Positions 12,989 through 26,346 of a DNA stretch of 64,000 bases are shown here, piece by piece (position 1 is the first letter of the stretch; every line of letters starts with the position of its first letter). Below the pieces are notes generated by a model. The model did not search any database. It saw nothing but the letters and a program-made list of their open reading frames with translations, and was not told the DNA's origin. The stretch comes from Calliopsis andreniformis (lineage: Eukaryota; Arthropoda; Insecta; Hymenoptera; Andrenidae). The stretch lies in assembly GCF_051401765.1 (NCBI RefSeq), contig NW_027480481.1, forward strand, positions 1,984,001 to 2,048,000, in the 5' to 3' direction. Position numbers and translations under genes: made by a program.

Positions 12989-13572
12989 TCAATCCTCAAT
13001 CCTCAAGCGTCAATCCTCAATCCTCAATCCTCAACCCTCAATCCTCAGACCTCAAACCTCAATCCGGAATCCTCAATCCTGAATCCTCAATCTTCAGCCG
13101 TCAGTCCTCAACAATCAATTCCCAATCCTCAATCCTCAATCTTCAATCCTCAATCCTCAATCCACAATCCTCAATCCTCAATCTTCAATCCTCAGTACTC
13201 AATCTTCAATCCTCAGTCCTCAATCCTCAATCCTCAATCCTCAATCCTCAATCCTCAATCCTCAATCCTCAATCCTCAATCGTCAATCTTCAATCCTCAA
13301 TACTCAATCTTCAATCCTCAATCCTCAATCCTCAATCGTCAATTCTCATTCTTCAGTCCTCAATACCCAATCCTCAATCTTCAATCCTCAATACTCAATC
13401 CTCAATCCTCAATCCTCAATGCTCAATCCTCAATCCTCTAACTTCAATCCTCAGTCATAAATCCTCAATCCTCAATACTCAATCCGCAATCCTCAATCTT
13501 CAATCCTCAATGCTCAATCTTCAATCCTCAATCCTCGATCCTGAATCCTCAATCCTCATTCTTCAATCCTCA

Positions 13573-14582
13573 ATACCCGATCCTCAATCCCCAGTCCTCA
13601 ATCTTCAATCCTCAATGGTCAATCCTCAATCCTCAATCCTCAGTCCTCAATCCTCAATCCTCAACCCTCAAACCTCAATCCTCAACCTTCAATCCTCAAT
13701 ACTCAGTATTCAATACTCAATCTTCAATCCTCAATACTCAATTTTCAATCCTCAATCCTCAATCCTCAATCCTCAATACTCATTCTTCAATCCTCAATAC
13801 ACAATCCTCAATCTTCAATCCTCAATCCTCAATCCTCAATTCTCAGTCCTCAATCCTCAATCCTCAGACCTCAAACATCAATACTCAACCCTCAGTCCTC
13901 GTCCTCAATACTCAATCCTCAATCCTCAAACTTCAATCCTCTTTCCCAAATCCTCAATCCTCAATCCTCAATCCTCAATCCTCAATCGTCAATCTTCAAT
14001 CCTCAATACTCAGTCTTCAATCCTCAATCCCCAATCCTCAATCTCCAATAATCAATGCTCAATCCTCAATCCTCAACCCTCAATCCTCAATCCTCAATCC
14101 TCATTCTTCAATCCTCAATCCTCAATCCCCAATCCTCAATCCTCAATCTTCAATCCTCAATACTCAATCTTCAAACCTCAATCCTCAATCCTCAATCCCC
14201 AATCCTCAATCCTCAGTCCTCAAACCTCAATCCTCAATCCTCAGACCTCAATCCTCAACCGTCAGTCCCCGTCCTCAATCCTCAAACATCAATCCTCAAC
14301 CCTCAATCTTCAATCATCAATACTCAATCTTCAATCCTCAATCCTCAATCCTCAATCCTCAACATTCAACACACGACCCTCAACCATCAATCCTCAATAC
14401 TCAACTATCAATCCTCAATACTCAACCATCAATCCTCAATTCTCAATACTCAATAGAATATCCTGAATTCCCATGATTCAATACTCAATCCTCAATATTC
14501 AATAATCAAATCTCAATCCTCAAACATCAACTCTCAACACTCAATCCTCAATACTCAGTCCTCTCTCTTCAATCCTACATCC
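13573..14582. repeat. P-M1 composite higher-order unit 3
   Basis: P-to-M1 distance 878 bp, as in unit 2, of which it is the 2298-bp-offset copy. Confidence 0.8.
14454..14582. repeat. M1 marker 7
   Basis: Lies 2298 bp after marker 5 but has the ordinary TATCCTGAATTC, so it represents the outer edge of the duplication. The second of its three 21-bp subrepeats carries C-to-T at 14406. Confidence 0.9.
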
Positions 14583-15376
14583 TCAATCCTCAATCCTCAA
14601 GCGTCAATCCTCAATCATCAATCCTCAACCCTCAATCCTCAGACCCCAAACATCAATCCGGAATCCTCAATCCTGAATCCTCAATCTTCAGCCGTCAGTC
14701 CTCTTCAATCAATTCTCAATCCTCAATCCTCAATCTTCAATCCTCAATCCTCAATCCGCAGTCCTCAACCTTCAATCTTCAGTCCTCAATACTCAATCTT
14801 CAATCCTCAATCCTCAATCCTCAATCCTCAATCCTCAATCCTCAATACTCAATCCTCAATCCTCAATCATCAATCGTCAATCTTCAATCCTCAATACTCA
14901 GTATTCAATACTCAATCCTCAATCTTCAATCCTCAATCTTCAATCCTCAATCCTCAATCCTCAATCCTCATTCTTCAATCCTCAATCCTCAATCCCCAAT
15001 CCTCAATCCTCAATCTTCAATCCTCAATCCTCAATCTTCAATCCTCAATCCTCAAACGTCAATCTTCAATCCTCAATACTCAATCTTCAATCCTCAATCC
15101 TCAATCCTCAATCCTCAATCCTCATTCTTCAATCCTCAACCGCCAGTCCTCGTCCTCAAACCTCAACCCTCAATCCTCAATCCTCAATCTTCAATCATCA
15201 ATACTCAATTTTCAATCCTCAATCCTCAATCCTCAATCCCCAATCCTCAATCCTCAATCCTCAATCCTCAGACCTCAAACCTCAATCCTGAATCCTCAAT
15301 CCTGAATCCTCAATCCTGATTCCTCAATCTTCAGCCCTGAGTCCTCAACAATCAGTTGTCAATCCTCAATCCTGAA

Positions 15377-15485
15377 TAGAATATCCTCAATTCACAGCTT
15401 TCAATACTCAATACTCTATCTGCAATCTTCAAATCTCTATCCACAAACATCAATACTCATCACTCAACACTCAACACTCCGTTCC
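15377..15485. repeat. M2c marker 9
   Basis: Isolated subtype c between the 2298-bp and 2153-bp duplications, without a or b partners. Confidence 0.87.
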
Positions 15486-17134
15486 CAGTCCTCAATCTTC
15501 AATCCTCAATCCTCGATCCTCAATCCTCAATCCTCAATTTTCTATCCTCAATACTCAATCTTCAATCCTGAATGCTCAATCCTCAATCCTCAATTCTCAA
15601 TCCTCAATCGTCAATCTTCAATCCTCAATACTCAATCTTCAATCCTCAATACTCAATCCTCATTAATCAATCCTCATTCTTCAATCCTCAATACCCAATC
15701 CTCAATCTTCAATCCTCAATCCTCAATCCTCAATTCTCAGTCCTCAATCCTCTGTCCTCAGTCCTCAAACCTCAATCCTCAACCCTCAGCCCTCATCCTC
15801 AATGATCAATCCTCAATCCTCAATCCTCAATCTTCAATCCTCAATACTCAATCTTCAATCCTCAATCCTCTGTCCTCAATCTTCAATCCTCAATGCTCAA
15901 TCCTCAATCCTCAATCCTCAGTCCTCAATCCTCAATCTTCAATCCTCAAACCTCAATCCTCAACCGTCAGTCCTCGTCCTCAAACCTCAAACCTCAATCC
16001 TCAATCCTCAATCTTCAATCATCAATACTCAATCTTCAATACTCAATCCTCAATCCTCAATCCCCAATCCTCAATCCTCAATCCTCAATCCTCATTCCTC
16101 ATTCTTCAATCCTCAATACACAATCCTCAATCTTCAATCCTCAATCCTCAATCCTCAATTCTCAGTCCTCAATCCTCAATCCTCAGACCTCAGACGTCAA
16201 TACTCAACCCTCAGTCCTCGTCCTCAATCCACAACCCTCAATCCTCAATTCTCAGTCCTCAAACCTCAATCCTCAATCCTCAGACCTCAATCCTCAACCG
16301 TCAGTCCCCGTCCTCAATCCTCAAACATCAATCCTCAACCCTCAATCTTCAATCATCAATACTCAATCTTCAATCCTCAATCCCGAATCCTCAATCCTCA
16401 ATCCTCAATCCTCAATCTTGTATCCTCAATCCTCAACCCTCAATCCTCAATCCTCAATCCTCAATCTTCAATCATCAATACTCAGTCTTCAATCCTCAAT
16501 CCTCAATCCTCAATCCCCAATTCTCAATCCTCAATCCTCACCCCTCAATCCTGAATCTTCAATCCTCAATCCTCAATCGTCAATCTTCAATCCTCAATAC
16601 TCAATCTTCAATCCTCAATCCTCAATCCTCAATCCTCAATCCTCATTCTTCAATCCTCAATACACAATCCTCAATCTTCAATCCTCAATCCTCAATCCTC
16701 AATTCTCAGTCCTCAATCCTTAATCCTCAGACCTCAAACATCAATACTCAACCCTCAGTCCTCGTCCTCAATACTCAATCCTCAGTCCTCAAACTTCAAT
16801 CCTCTGTCCCAAATCCTCAATCCTCAATCCTCAATCCTCAATCCTCAATCGTCAATCTTCAATCCTCAATACTCAATCTTCAATCCTCAATCCTCAATCC
16901 TCAATCGCCAATCCTCATTCTTCAATCCTCAATACCCAATCCTCAATCTTCAATCCTCAATACTCAATCCTCAATCCTCAATACTCAATCCTCAACCCTC
17001 AAACTTCAATCCTCAGTCCCAAATCCTCAATCCTCAATACTCAATCCTCAATCCTCAATCTTCAATCCTCAATGCTCAATCCTCAATCCTCAATCCTCAA
17101 TCCTGAATCCTCAATCCTCATTCTTCAATCCTCA

Positions 17135-18248
17135 ATACCCGATCCTCAATCCCCAGTCCTCAATCTTCAATCCTCAATGGTCAATCCTCAATCCTCAATC
17201 CTCAGTCCTCAATCCTCAATCCTCAACCCTCAAACGTCAATCCTCAACCGTCAGTACTCGTCCTCAATCGTCAACACTCAATCCTCAATCCTCAATCTTC
17301 AATCCTCAATACTCAATATTCAATACTCAATCTTCAATCTTCAATCCTCAATCTTCAATCCTCAATCCTCAATCCTCAATCCTCAATCCTCAATCCTCAA
17401 TCCTCAATCCTCATCCTTCAATCCTCAATACCCAATCCTCAGTCTTCAATCCTCAATCCTCAAACCTCAATCCGGAATCCTCAATCCTGAATCCTCAATC
17501 TTCAGCCGTCAGTCCTCAAGAATCAATTCTCAATCCACAATCCTCAATCCTCAATCCTCAATCCTCAGCCCTCATCCTCAATCCTCAATCCTCAATCCTC
17601 AATCCACAATCTTCAATCCTCAATACTCAACCTTCAATAATCAATCCTCAATCCTCAATCCTCAATACTCAATACTCAATCGTCAATCCTCAATCCCCAA
17701 TCCTCAATCTCCAATAATCAATCGTCAATCCTCAATCCTCAACCCTCAATCCTCAATCCTCAATCCTCATTCTTCAATCCTCAATCCTCAATCCCCAATC
17801 CTCAATCCTCAATCTTCAATCCTCAATACTCAATCTTCAAACCTCAATCCTCAATCCTCAATCCCCAATCCTCAATCCTCAGTCCTCAAACCTCAATCCT
17901 CAATCCTCAGACCTCAATCCTCAACCGTCAGTCCCCGTCCTCAATCCTCAAACATCAATCCTCAACCCTCAATCTTGAATCATCAATACTCAATCTTCAA
18001 TCCTCAATCCTCAATCCTCAATCCTCAACATTCAACACACGACCCTCAACCATCAATCCTCAATACTCAACCATCAATCCTCAATACTCAACCATCAATC
18101 CTCAATTCTAAATACTCAATAGAATATCCTGAATTCCCATGATTCAATACTCAATCCTCAATATTCAATAATCAAATCTCAATCCTCAAACATCAACTCT
18201 CAACACTCAATCCTCAATACTCAGTCCTCTCTCTTCAATCCTACATCC
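17135..18248. repeat. P-M1 composite higher-order unit 4
   Basis: P-to-M1 distance 982 bp. Duplicated 2153 bp downstream as unit 5. Confidence 0.8.
18120..18248. repeat. M1 marker 8
   Basis: Preceded by TTCTAAATACTCAATAG (C-to-A), a variant shared with the copies at 20273 and 24595. Three 21-bp subrepeats precede it. Confidence 0.9.
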
Positions 18249-18770
18249 TCAATCCTCAATCCTCAAGCGTCAATCCTCAATCCTCAACCCTCAATCCTCA
18301 GACCCCAAACCACAATCCGGAATCCTCAATCCTGAATACTCAATCTTCAGCCGTCAGTCCTCTACAATCAATTCTCAATCCTCAATCCTCAATCTTCAAT
18401 CCTCAATCCTCAATCCGCAGTCCTCAACCTTCAATCTTCAGTCCTCAATACTCAATCTTCAATCCTCAATCCTCAATCCTCAATCCTCAATCCTCAATCC
18501 TCAATACTCAATCCTCAATCCTCAATCATCAATCGTCAATCTTCAATCCTCAATACTCAGTATTCAATACTCAATCCTCAATACTCAATGTTCAATCCTC
18601 AATCCTCTGTCCTCAATCTTCAATCCTGAATGCTCAATCCTCAATCCTCAATACTCAATATTCAATCCTCAATCCTCAGTCCTCAAATCTCTATTCTGAA
18701 TCCTCAATCCTGCATCCTCAATCTTTAGCCCTCAGTCCTCAACAATCAGTTGTCAATCCTCAATCCTCAA

Positions 18771-18879
18771 TAGAATATCCTCAATTCACAGGTTTCAATA
18801 GTCAATACTCAACCTGCAATCTTCAAATCTCTATCCACAAACATCAATTCTCATCACTCAACCCTCAACACTCAGTCCC
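18771..18879. repeat. M2a marker 10
   Basis: Subtype a whose expected b and c partners are missing because the junction of the 2153-bp duplication (about 19.0 kb) follows it. Confidence 0.87.
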
Positions 18880-19287
18880 CAATCCTCAGTCTTCAATCCC
18901 CAATCCTCAACCCTCAATCCTCAATTATCAATCTTCATTCCTCAATACTCTATCTTCAATCCGCAATCCTCAATCCTCGGTCCTCAATCCTCAATCCTCA
19001 ATCGTCAATCTTCAATCCTCAATACTCAATCTTCAATCCTCAATCCTCAATCCTCAATCGCCAATCCTCATTCTTCAATCCTCAATACCCAATCCTCAAT
19101 CTTCAATCCTCAATACTCAATCCTCAATCCTCAATACTCAATCCTCAACCCTCAAACTTCAATCCTCAGTCCCAAATCCTCAATCCTCAATACTCAATCC
19201 TCAATCCTCAATCTTCAATCCTCAATGCTCAATCCTCAATCCTCAATCCTCAATCCTGAATCCTCAATCCTCATTCTTCAATCCTCA

Positions 19288-20401
19288 ATACCCGATCCTC
19301 AATCCCCAGTCCTCAATCTTCAATCCTCAATGGTCAATCCTCAATCCTCAATCCTCAGTCCTCAATCCTCAATCCTCAACCCTCAAACGTCAATCCTCAA
19401 CCGTCAGTACTCGTCCTCAATCGTCAACACTCAATCCTCAATCCTCAATCTTCAATCCTCAATACTCAATATTCAATACTCAATCTTCAATCTTCAATCC
19501 TCAATCTTCAACCCTCAATCCTCAATCCTCAATCCTCAATCCTCAATCCTCAATCCTCAATCCTCATCCTTCAATCCTCAATACCCAATCCTCAGTCTTC
19601 AATCCTCAATCCTCAAACCTCAATCTGGAATCCTCAATCCTGAATCCTCAATCTTCAGCCGTCAGTCCTCAAGAATCAATTCTCAATCCACAATCCTCAA
19701 TCCTCAATCCTCAATCCTCAGCCCTCATCCTCAATCCTCAATCCTCAATCCTCAATCCACAATCTTCAATCCTCAATACTCAACCTTCAATAATCAATCC
19801 TCAATCCTCAATCCTCAATACTCAATACTCAATCGTCAATCCTCAATCCCCAATCCTCAATCTCCAATAATCAATCGTCAATCCTCAATCCTCAACCCTC
19901 AATCCTCAATCCTCAATCCTCATTCTTCAATCCTCAATCCTCAATCCCCAATCCTCAATCCTCAATCTTCAATCCTCAATACTCAATCTTCAAACCTCAA
20001 TCCTCAATCCTCAATCCCCAATCCTCAATCCTCAGTCCTCAAACCTCAATCCTCAATCCTCAGACCTCAATCCTCAACCGTCAGTCCCCGTCCTCAATCC
20101 TCAAACATCAATCCTCAACCCTCAATCTTGAATCATCAATACTCAATCTTCAATCCTCAATCCTCAATCCTCAATCCTCAACATTCAACACACGACCCTC
20201 AACCATCAATCCTCAATACTCAACCATCAATCCTCAATACTCAACCATCAATCCTCAATTCTAAATACTCAATAGAATATCCTGAATTCCCATGATTCAA
20301 TACTCAATCCTCAATATTCAATAATCAAATCTCAATCCTCAAACATCAACTCTCAACACTCAATCCTCAATACTCAGTCCTCTCTCTTCAATCCTACATC
20401 C
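19288..20401. repeat. P-M1 composite higher-order unit 5
   Basis: P-to-M1 distance 982 bp. I see two substitutions from unit 4: T at 17359 is C at 19512, and C at 17473 is T at 19626. Confidence 0.8.
20273..20401. repeat. M1 marker 9
   Basis: Copy of marker 8 at the 2153-bp offset, with the same upstream TTCTAAATAC variant. Confidence 0.9.
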
Positions 20402-20923
20402 TCAATCCTCAATCCTCAAGCGTCAATCCTCAATCCTCAACCCTCAATCCTCAGACCCCAAACCACAATCCGGAATCCTCAATCCTGAATACTCAATCTT
20501 CAGCCGTCAGTCCTCTACAATCAATTCTCAATCCTCAATCCTCAATCTTCAATCCTCAATCCTCAATCCGCAGTCCTCAACCTTCAATCTTCAGTCCTCA
20601 ATACTCAATCTTCAATCCTCAATCCTCAATCCTCAATCCTCAATCCTCAATCCTCAATACTCAATCCTCAATCCTCAATCATCAATCGTCAATCTTCAAT
20701 CCTCAATACTCAGTATTCAATACTCAATCCTCAATACTCAATGTTCAATCCTCAATCCTCTGTCCTCAATCTTCAATCCTGAATGCTCAATCCTCAATCC
20801 TCAATACTCAATATTCAATCCTCAATCCTCAGTCCTCAAATCTCTATTCTGAATCCTCAATCCTGCATCCTCAATCTTTAGCCCTCAGTCCTCAACAATC
20901 AGTTGTCAATCCTCAATCCTCAA

Positions 20924-21032
20924 TAGAATATCCTCAATTCACAGGTTTCAATAGTCAATACTCAACCTGCAATCTTCAAATCTCTATCCACAAACATCAA
21001 TTCTCATCACTCAACCCTCAACACTCAGTCCC
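20924..21032. repeat. M2a marker 11
   Basis: Copy of the marker at 18771 at the 2153-bp offset. This one opens a complete cassette. Confidence 0.88.
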
Positions 21033-21510
21033 CAATCCTCAGTCTTCAATCCCCAATCCTCAACCCTCAATCCTCAATTATCAATCTTCATTCCTCAATA
21101 CTCTATCTTCAATCCGCAATCCTCAATCCTCGGTCCTCAATCCTCAATCATCAATCTCCAATCCTGAATACTCAATCTTCAATCCTCGATCCTCAATCCT
21201 CAATCCTCAATCCTCAATCCTCATTCTTCAATCCTCAATACCCAATCCTCAATCTTCAATCGTTAATCCTCAATCCTCAATTCTCAGCCCTCAAACCTCA
21301 GTCCTCAGTCCTCAAACCTGAATCCTCAAACCTCAGCCCTCATCATCAATCCTCAATCTTCAATCCTCAATCCTTAATCTTCAATCCTCAGTACTCAATA
21401 TTCAATCCTCAATCCTCAGTCCTCAAATCTCTATTCTGAATCCTCAATCCTGCATCCTCAATCCTCAGCACTCAGTCCTCAACAATCAGTTGTCAATCCT
21501 CAATCCCCAA

Positions 21511-21618
21511 TAGAATATCCTCAATTCGCAGTTTTCAAACTCAATACTCAATCTGCATTCCTCAAATCTCTATCCAGAAACATCAATTCTCATCACTCAA
21601 CCCTGAACGCTCAGTCCT
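21511..21618. repeat. M2b marker 12
   Basis: Subtype b with a private one-base deletion (TTTTCAAACTCAATACTC) that makes a 6-mer. It lies 587 bp after M2a. Confidence 0.87.
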
Positions 21619-22200
21619 CAATGTTCAGTCCTCAATCCTCAATTCTCAATCTTCAATCCTCAATACTGAATCTTCAACCCTCAATCCTCAATCCTCAATC
21701 CTCAATCCTCAATCCTCAATCCTCAGTAATCAATCCTCAATCTTCAATACTCAATCGTCAATCCTCATTCCTCAATCCTCAATCCTCAATCCTCGTTCCT
21801 CAAACCTCAATCCTCAACCCTCAGTACTCACACTCAATTCTCAATTCTCAATCCTCAATCCTCAATCCTTAATCCTCAATCTTCAATCCTCAGACTTCAA
21901 ACATCAATACTCAACCGTCAGACCTCGTCCTCAATCCACAACCCTCAATCCTCAATCCTCAATATTCAATCATTAACATTCAATCTTCAATCCTCAATCC
22001 TCAATCCTCAACCCTCAATCCTCAATGTTCAATCCTCAATACCCAATCCTCAGTCTTCAATCCTCAATCCTCAATCCTCAATCCTCAATCCTCAGTCCTC
22101 AAACCTCAATCCTGAATCCTGAATCCTGAATCCTCAATCCTGATTCCTCAATCTTCAGCCCTGAGTCCTCAACAATCAGTTGTCAATCCTCAATCCTGAA

Positions 22201-22309
22201 TAGAATATCCTCAATTCACAGCTTTCAATACTCAATACTCTATCTGCAATCTTCAAATCACTATCCACAAACATCAATACTCATCACTCAACACTCAACA
22301 CTCCGTTCC
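22201..22309. repeat. M2c marker 13
   Basis: Subtype c with private CAAATCACTATCC; third cassette. Confidence 0.88.
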
Positions 22310-23602
22310 CAGTCCTCAATCTTCAATCCTCAATCCTCGATCCTCAATCCTCAATCCTCAATTTTCTATCCTCAATACTCAATCTTCAATCCTGAATGCT
22401 CAATCCTCAATCCTCAATTCTCAATCCTCAATCGTCAATCTTCAATCCTCAATACTCAATCTTCAATCCTCAATACTCAATCCTCATTCCTCAATCCTCA
22501 TTCTTCAATCCTCAATACCCAATCCTCAATCTTCAATCCTCAATCCTCAATCCTCAATTCTCAGTCCTCAATCCTCTGTACACAGTCCTCAAACCTCAAT
22601 CCTCAACCCTCAGCCCTCATCCTCAATGATCAATCCTCAATCCTCAATCCTCAATCTTCAATCCTCAATACTCAATCTTCAATCCTCAATCCTCTGTCCT
22701 CAATCTTCAATCCTCAATGCTCAATCCTCAATCCTCAATCCTCAGTCCTCAATCCTCAATCTTCAATCCTCAAACCTCAATCCTCAACCGTCAGTCCTCG
22801 TCCTCAAACCTCAAACCTCAATCCTCAATCCTCAATCTTCAATCATCAATACTCAATCTTCAAAACTCAATCCTCAATCCTCAATCCCCAATCCTCAATC
22901 CTCAATCCTCAATCCTCAATCCTCATTCTTCAATCCTCAATACACAATCCTCAATCTTCAATCCTCAATCCTCAATCCTCAATTCTCAGTCCTCAATCCT
23001 CAATCCTCAGACCTCAGACGTCAATACTCAACCCTCAGTCCTCGTCCTCAATCCACAACCCTCAATCCTCAATTCTCAGTCCTCAAACCTCAATCCTCAA
23101 TCCTCAGACCTCAATCCTCAACCGTCAGTCCCCGTCCTCAATCCTCAAACATCAATCCTCAACCCTCAATCTTCAATCATCAATACTCAATCTTCAATCC
23201 TCAATCCCGAATCCTCAATCCTCAATCCTCAATCCTCAATCTTGTATCCTCAATCCTCAACCCTCAATCCTCAATCCTCAATCCTCAATCTTCAATCATC
23301 AATACTCAATCTTCAATCCTCAATCCTCAATCCTCAATCCTCAATCCCCAATCCTCAATCCTCAATCCTCAACCCTCAATCCTGAATCTTCAATCCTCAA
23401 TCCTCAATCGTCAATCTTCAATCCTCAATACTCAATCCTCAATCCTCAATACTCAATCCTCAACCCTCAAACTTCAATCCTCAGTCCCAAATCCTCAATC
23501 CTCAATACTCAATCCTCAATCCTCAATCTTCAATCCTCAATGCTCAATCCTCAATCCTCAATCCTCAATCCTGAATCCTCAATCCTCATTCTTCAATCCT
23601 CA

Positions 23603-24723
23603 ATACCCGATCCTCAATCCCCAGTCCTCAATCTTCAATCCTCAATGGTCAATCCTCAATCCTCAATCCTCAGTCCTCAATCCTCAATCCTCAACCCTCA
23701 AACGTCAATCCTCAACCGTCAGTACTCGTCCTCAATCGTCAACACTCAATCCTCAATCCTCAATCTTCAATCCTCAATACTCAATATTCAATACTCAATC
23801 TTCAATCTTCAATCCTCAATCTTCAATCCTCAATCCTCAATCCTCAATCCTCAATCCTCAATCCTCAATCCTCAATCCTCATCCTTCAATCCTCAATACC
23901 CAATCCTCAGTCTTCAATCCTCAATCCTCAAACCTCAATCCGGAATCCTCAATCCTGAATCCTCAATCTTCAGCCGTCAGTCCTCAAGAATCAATTCTCA
24001 ATCCACAATCCTCAATCCTCAATCCTCAATCCTCAGCCCTCATCCTCAATCCTCAATCCTCAATCCTCAATCCACAATCTTCAATCCTCAATACTCAATT
24101 TTCAATAATCAATCCTCAATCCTCAATCCTCAATACTCAATACTCAATCGTCAATCCTCAATCCCCAATCCTCAATCTCCAATAATCAATCGTCAATCCT
24201 CAATACTCAACCCTCAATCCTCAATCCTCAATCCTCATTCTTCAATCCTCAATCCTCAATCCTCAATCCCCAATCCTCAATCCTCAATCTTCAATCCTCA
24301 ATACTCAATCTTCAAACCTCAATCCTCAATCCTCAATCCCCAATCCTCAATCCTCAGTCCTCAAACCTCAATCCTCAATCCTCAGACCTCAATCCTCAAC
24401 CGTCAGTCCCCGTCCTCAATCCTCAAACATCAATCCTCAACCCTCAATCTTCAATCATCAATACTCAATCTTCAATCCTCAATCCTCAATCCTCAATCCT
24501 CAACATTCAACACACGAAACTCAACCATCAATCCTCAATACTCAACCATCAATCCTCAATACTCAACCATCAATCCTCAATTCTAAATACTCAATAGAAT
24601 ATCCTGAATTCCCATGATTCAATACTCAATCCTCAATATTCAATAATCAAATCTCAATCCTCAAACATCAACTCTCAACACTCAATCCTCAATACTCAGT
24701 CCTCTCTCTTCAATCCTACATCC
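23603..24723. repeat. P-M1 composite higher-order unit 6
   Basis: P-to-M1 distance 989 bp. The right part differs from units 4-5 (CACACGAAACTC) but shares TTCTAAATAC. Confidence 0.8.
24595..24723. repeat. M1 marker 10
   Basis: Shares TTCTAAATAC with markers 8 and 9. Private changes are CACACGAAACTC upstream and ACATCCTTAATCC just past the right edge. Confidence 0.9.
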
Positions 24724-26346
24724 TTAATCCTCAATCCTCAAGCGTCAATCCTCAATCCTCAACCCTCAATCCTCAGACCCCAAACCTCAATCCGGAATCC
24801 TCAATCCTGAATCCTCAATCTTCAGCCGTCAGTCCTCTACAATCAATTCTCAATCCTCAATCCTCAATCTTCAATCCTCAGTCCTCAATCCGCAGTCCTC
24901 AACCTTCAATCTTCAGTCCTCAATACTCAATCTTCAATCCTCAATCCTCAATCCTCAATCCTCAATCCTCAATCCTCAATACTCAATCCTCAATCCTCAA
25001 TCATCAATCGTCAATCTTCAATCCTCAATACTCAGTATTCAATACTCAATCCTCAATCTTCAATCCTCAATCTTCAATCCTCAATCCTCAATCCTCAATC
25101 CTCAATCCTCATTCTTCAATCCTCAATCCTCAATCCCCAATCCTCAATCCTCAGTCTTCAACCCTCAATCCTCAATCTTCAATCCTCAATCCTCAATCGT
25201 CAATCTTCAATCCTCAATACTCAATCTTCAATCCTCAATCCTCAATCCTCAATCCTCAATCCTCATTCTTCAATCCTCAACCGTCAGTCCTCGTCCTCAA
25301 ACCTCAACCCTCAATCCTCAATCCTCAATCTTCAATCATCAATCCTCAATCCTCAATCCTCAATCCTCAATCTTCAATCCTCAATCCTCAATCGTGAATC
25401 TTCAATCCTCAATACTCAATCTTCAATACTCAATCCTCAATCCTCAATCCTCAATCCTCATTCTTCAATCCTCAATACACAGTCCTCAATCTTCAATCCT
25501 CAATCTTCAATCCTCAATTATCAGTCCTCAATCCTCAATCCTCAGACCTCAAACATCAATACTCAACCCTCAGTCCTCGTCCTCAATCCACAACCCTCAA
25601 TCCACAATACTCAGTCCTCAAACCTCAATCCTCAATCCTCAGACCTCAATCCTCAACCGTCAGTCCCCGTCCTCAATCCTCAAGCATCAATACTCAACCC
25701 TCAATCTTCAATCATCAATCCTCAATCCCCAATCCTCAATCCTCAATCCTCAACCCTCAATCCTGAATCTTCAATCCTCAATCCTCAATCGTCAATCTTC
25801 AATCCTCAATACTCAATCTTCAATCCTCAATCCTCAATCCTCAATCCTCAATCCTCATTCTTCAATCCTCAATACACAATCCTCAATCTTCAATCCTCAA
25901 TCCTCAATCCTCAATTCTCAGTCCTCAATCCTCAATCCTCAGACCTCAAACATCAATACTCAACCCTCAGTCCTCGACCTCAATACTCAATCCTCAATCC
26001 TCAAACTTCAATCCTCAGTCCCAAATCCTCAATCCTCAATCCTCAATCCTCAATCCTCAATCGTCAATCTTCAATCCTCAATACTCAATCTTCAATCCTC
26101 AATCCTCAATCCTCAATCGTCAATCCTCATTCTTCACTCCTCAATACCCAATCCTCAATCTTCAATCCTCAATACTCAATCCTCAATCTTCAGTACTCAA
26201 TCCTCAACCCTCAAACTTCAATCCTCAGTCCCAAATCCTCAATCCTCAATACTCAATCCTCAATCCTCAATCTTCAATCCTCAATGCTCAATCCTCAATC
26301 CTCAATCCTCAATCCTGAATCCTCAATCCTCATTCTTCAATCCTCA

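Larger units (their letters stand above)
12156..14453. repeat. 2298-bp tandem duplication, unit 2
   Basis: Differences seen from unit 1: A9976/T12274, T10824/C13122, C11445/T13743, and C12108/T14406 just inside the flanking copy. So few changes over 2.3 kb imply a recent event. Confidence 0.88.
16851..19003. repeat. 2153-bp tandem duplication, unit 1
   Basis: Starts at GTCAATCTTCAATCCTC, includes P, M1 (18120) and M2a (18771). It meets unit 2 at about 18,990-19,004, where TCGGTCCTCAATCC runs into TCAATCGTCAATCTTC. Confidence 0.88.
19004..21138. repeat. 2153-bp tandem duplication, unit 2
   Basis: Copy of unit 1 with two substitutions seen. At its right end it continues into the intact cassette context (CAATCATCAATCTCC), so unit 2 carries the original right flank. 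Confidence 0.88.
20924..22309. repeat. M2a-M2b-M2c cassette 3
   Basis: Spacings 587 and 690 bp. The M2b carries a one-base deletion. Confidence 0.82.

Noticed and set aside
17072..20295. Two identical 356-residue frames (17072-18142 and 19225-20295) as a conserved gene pair
   Set aside because: They are the two units of the 2153-bp duplication. The two substitutions I see happen to be silent in that frame, but two changes cannot show selection and other frames are changed.
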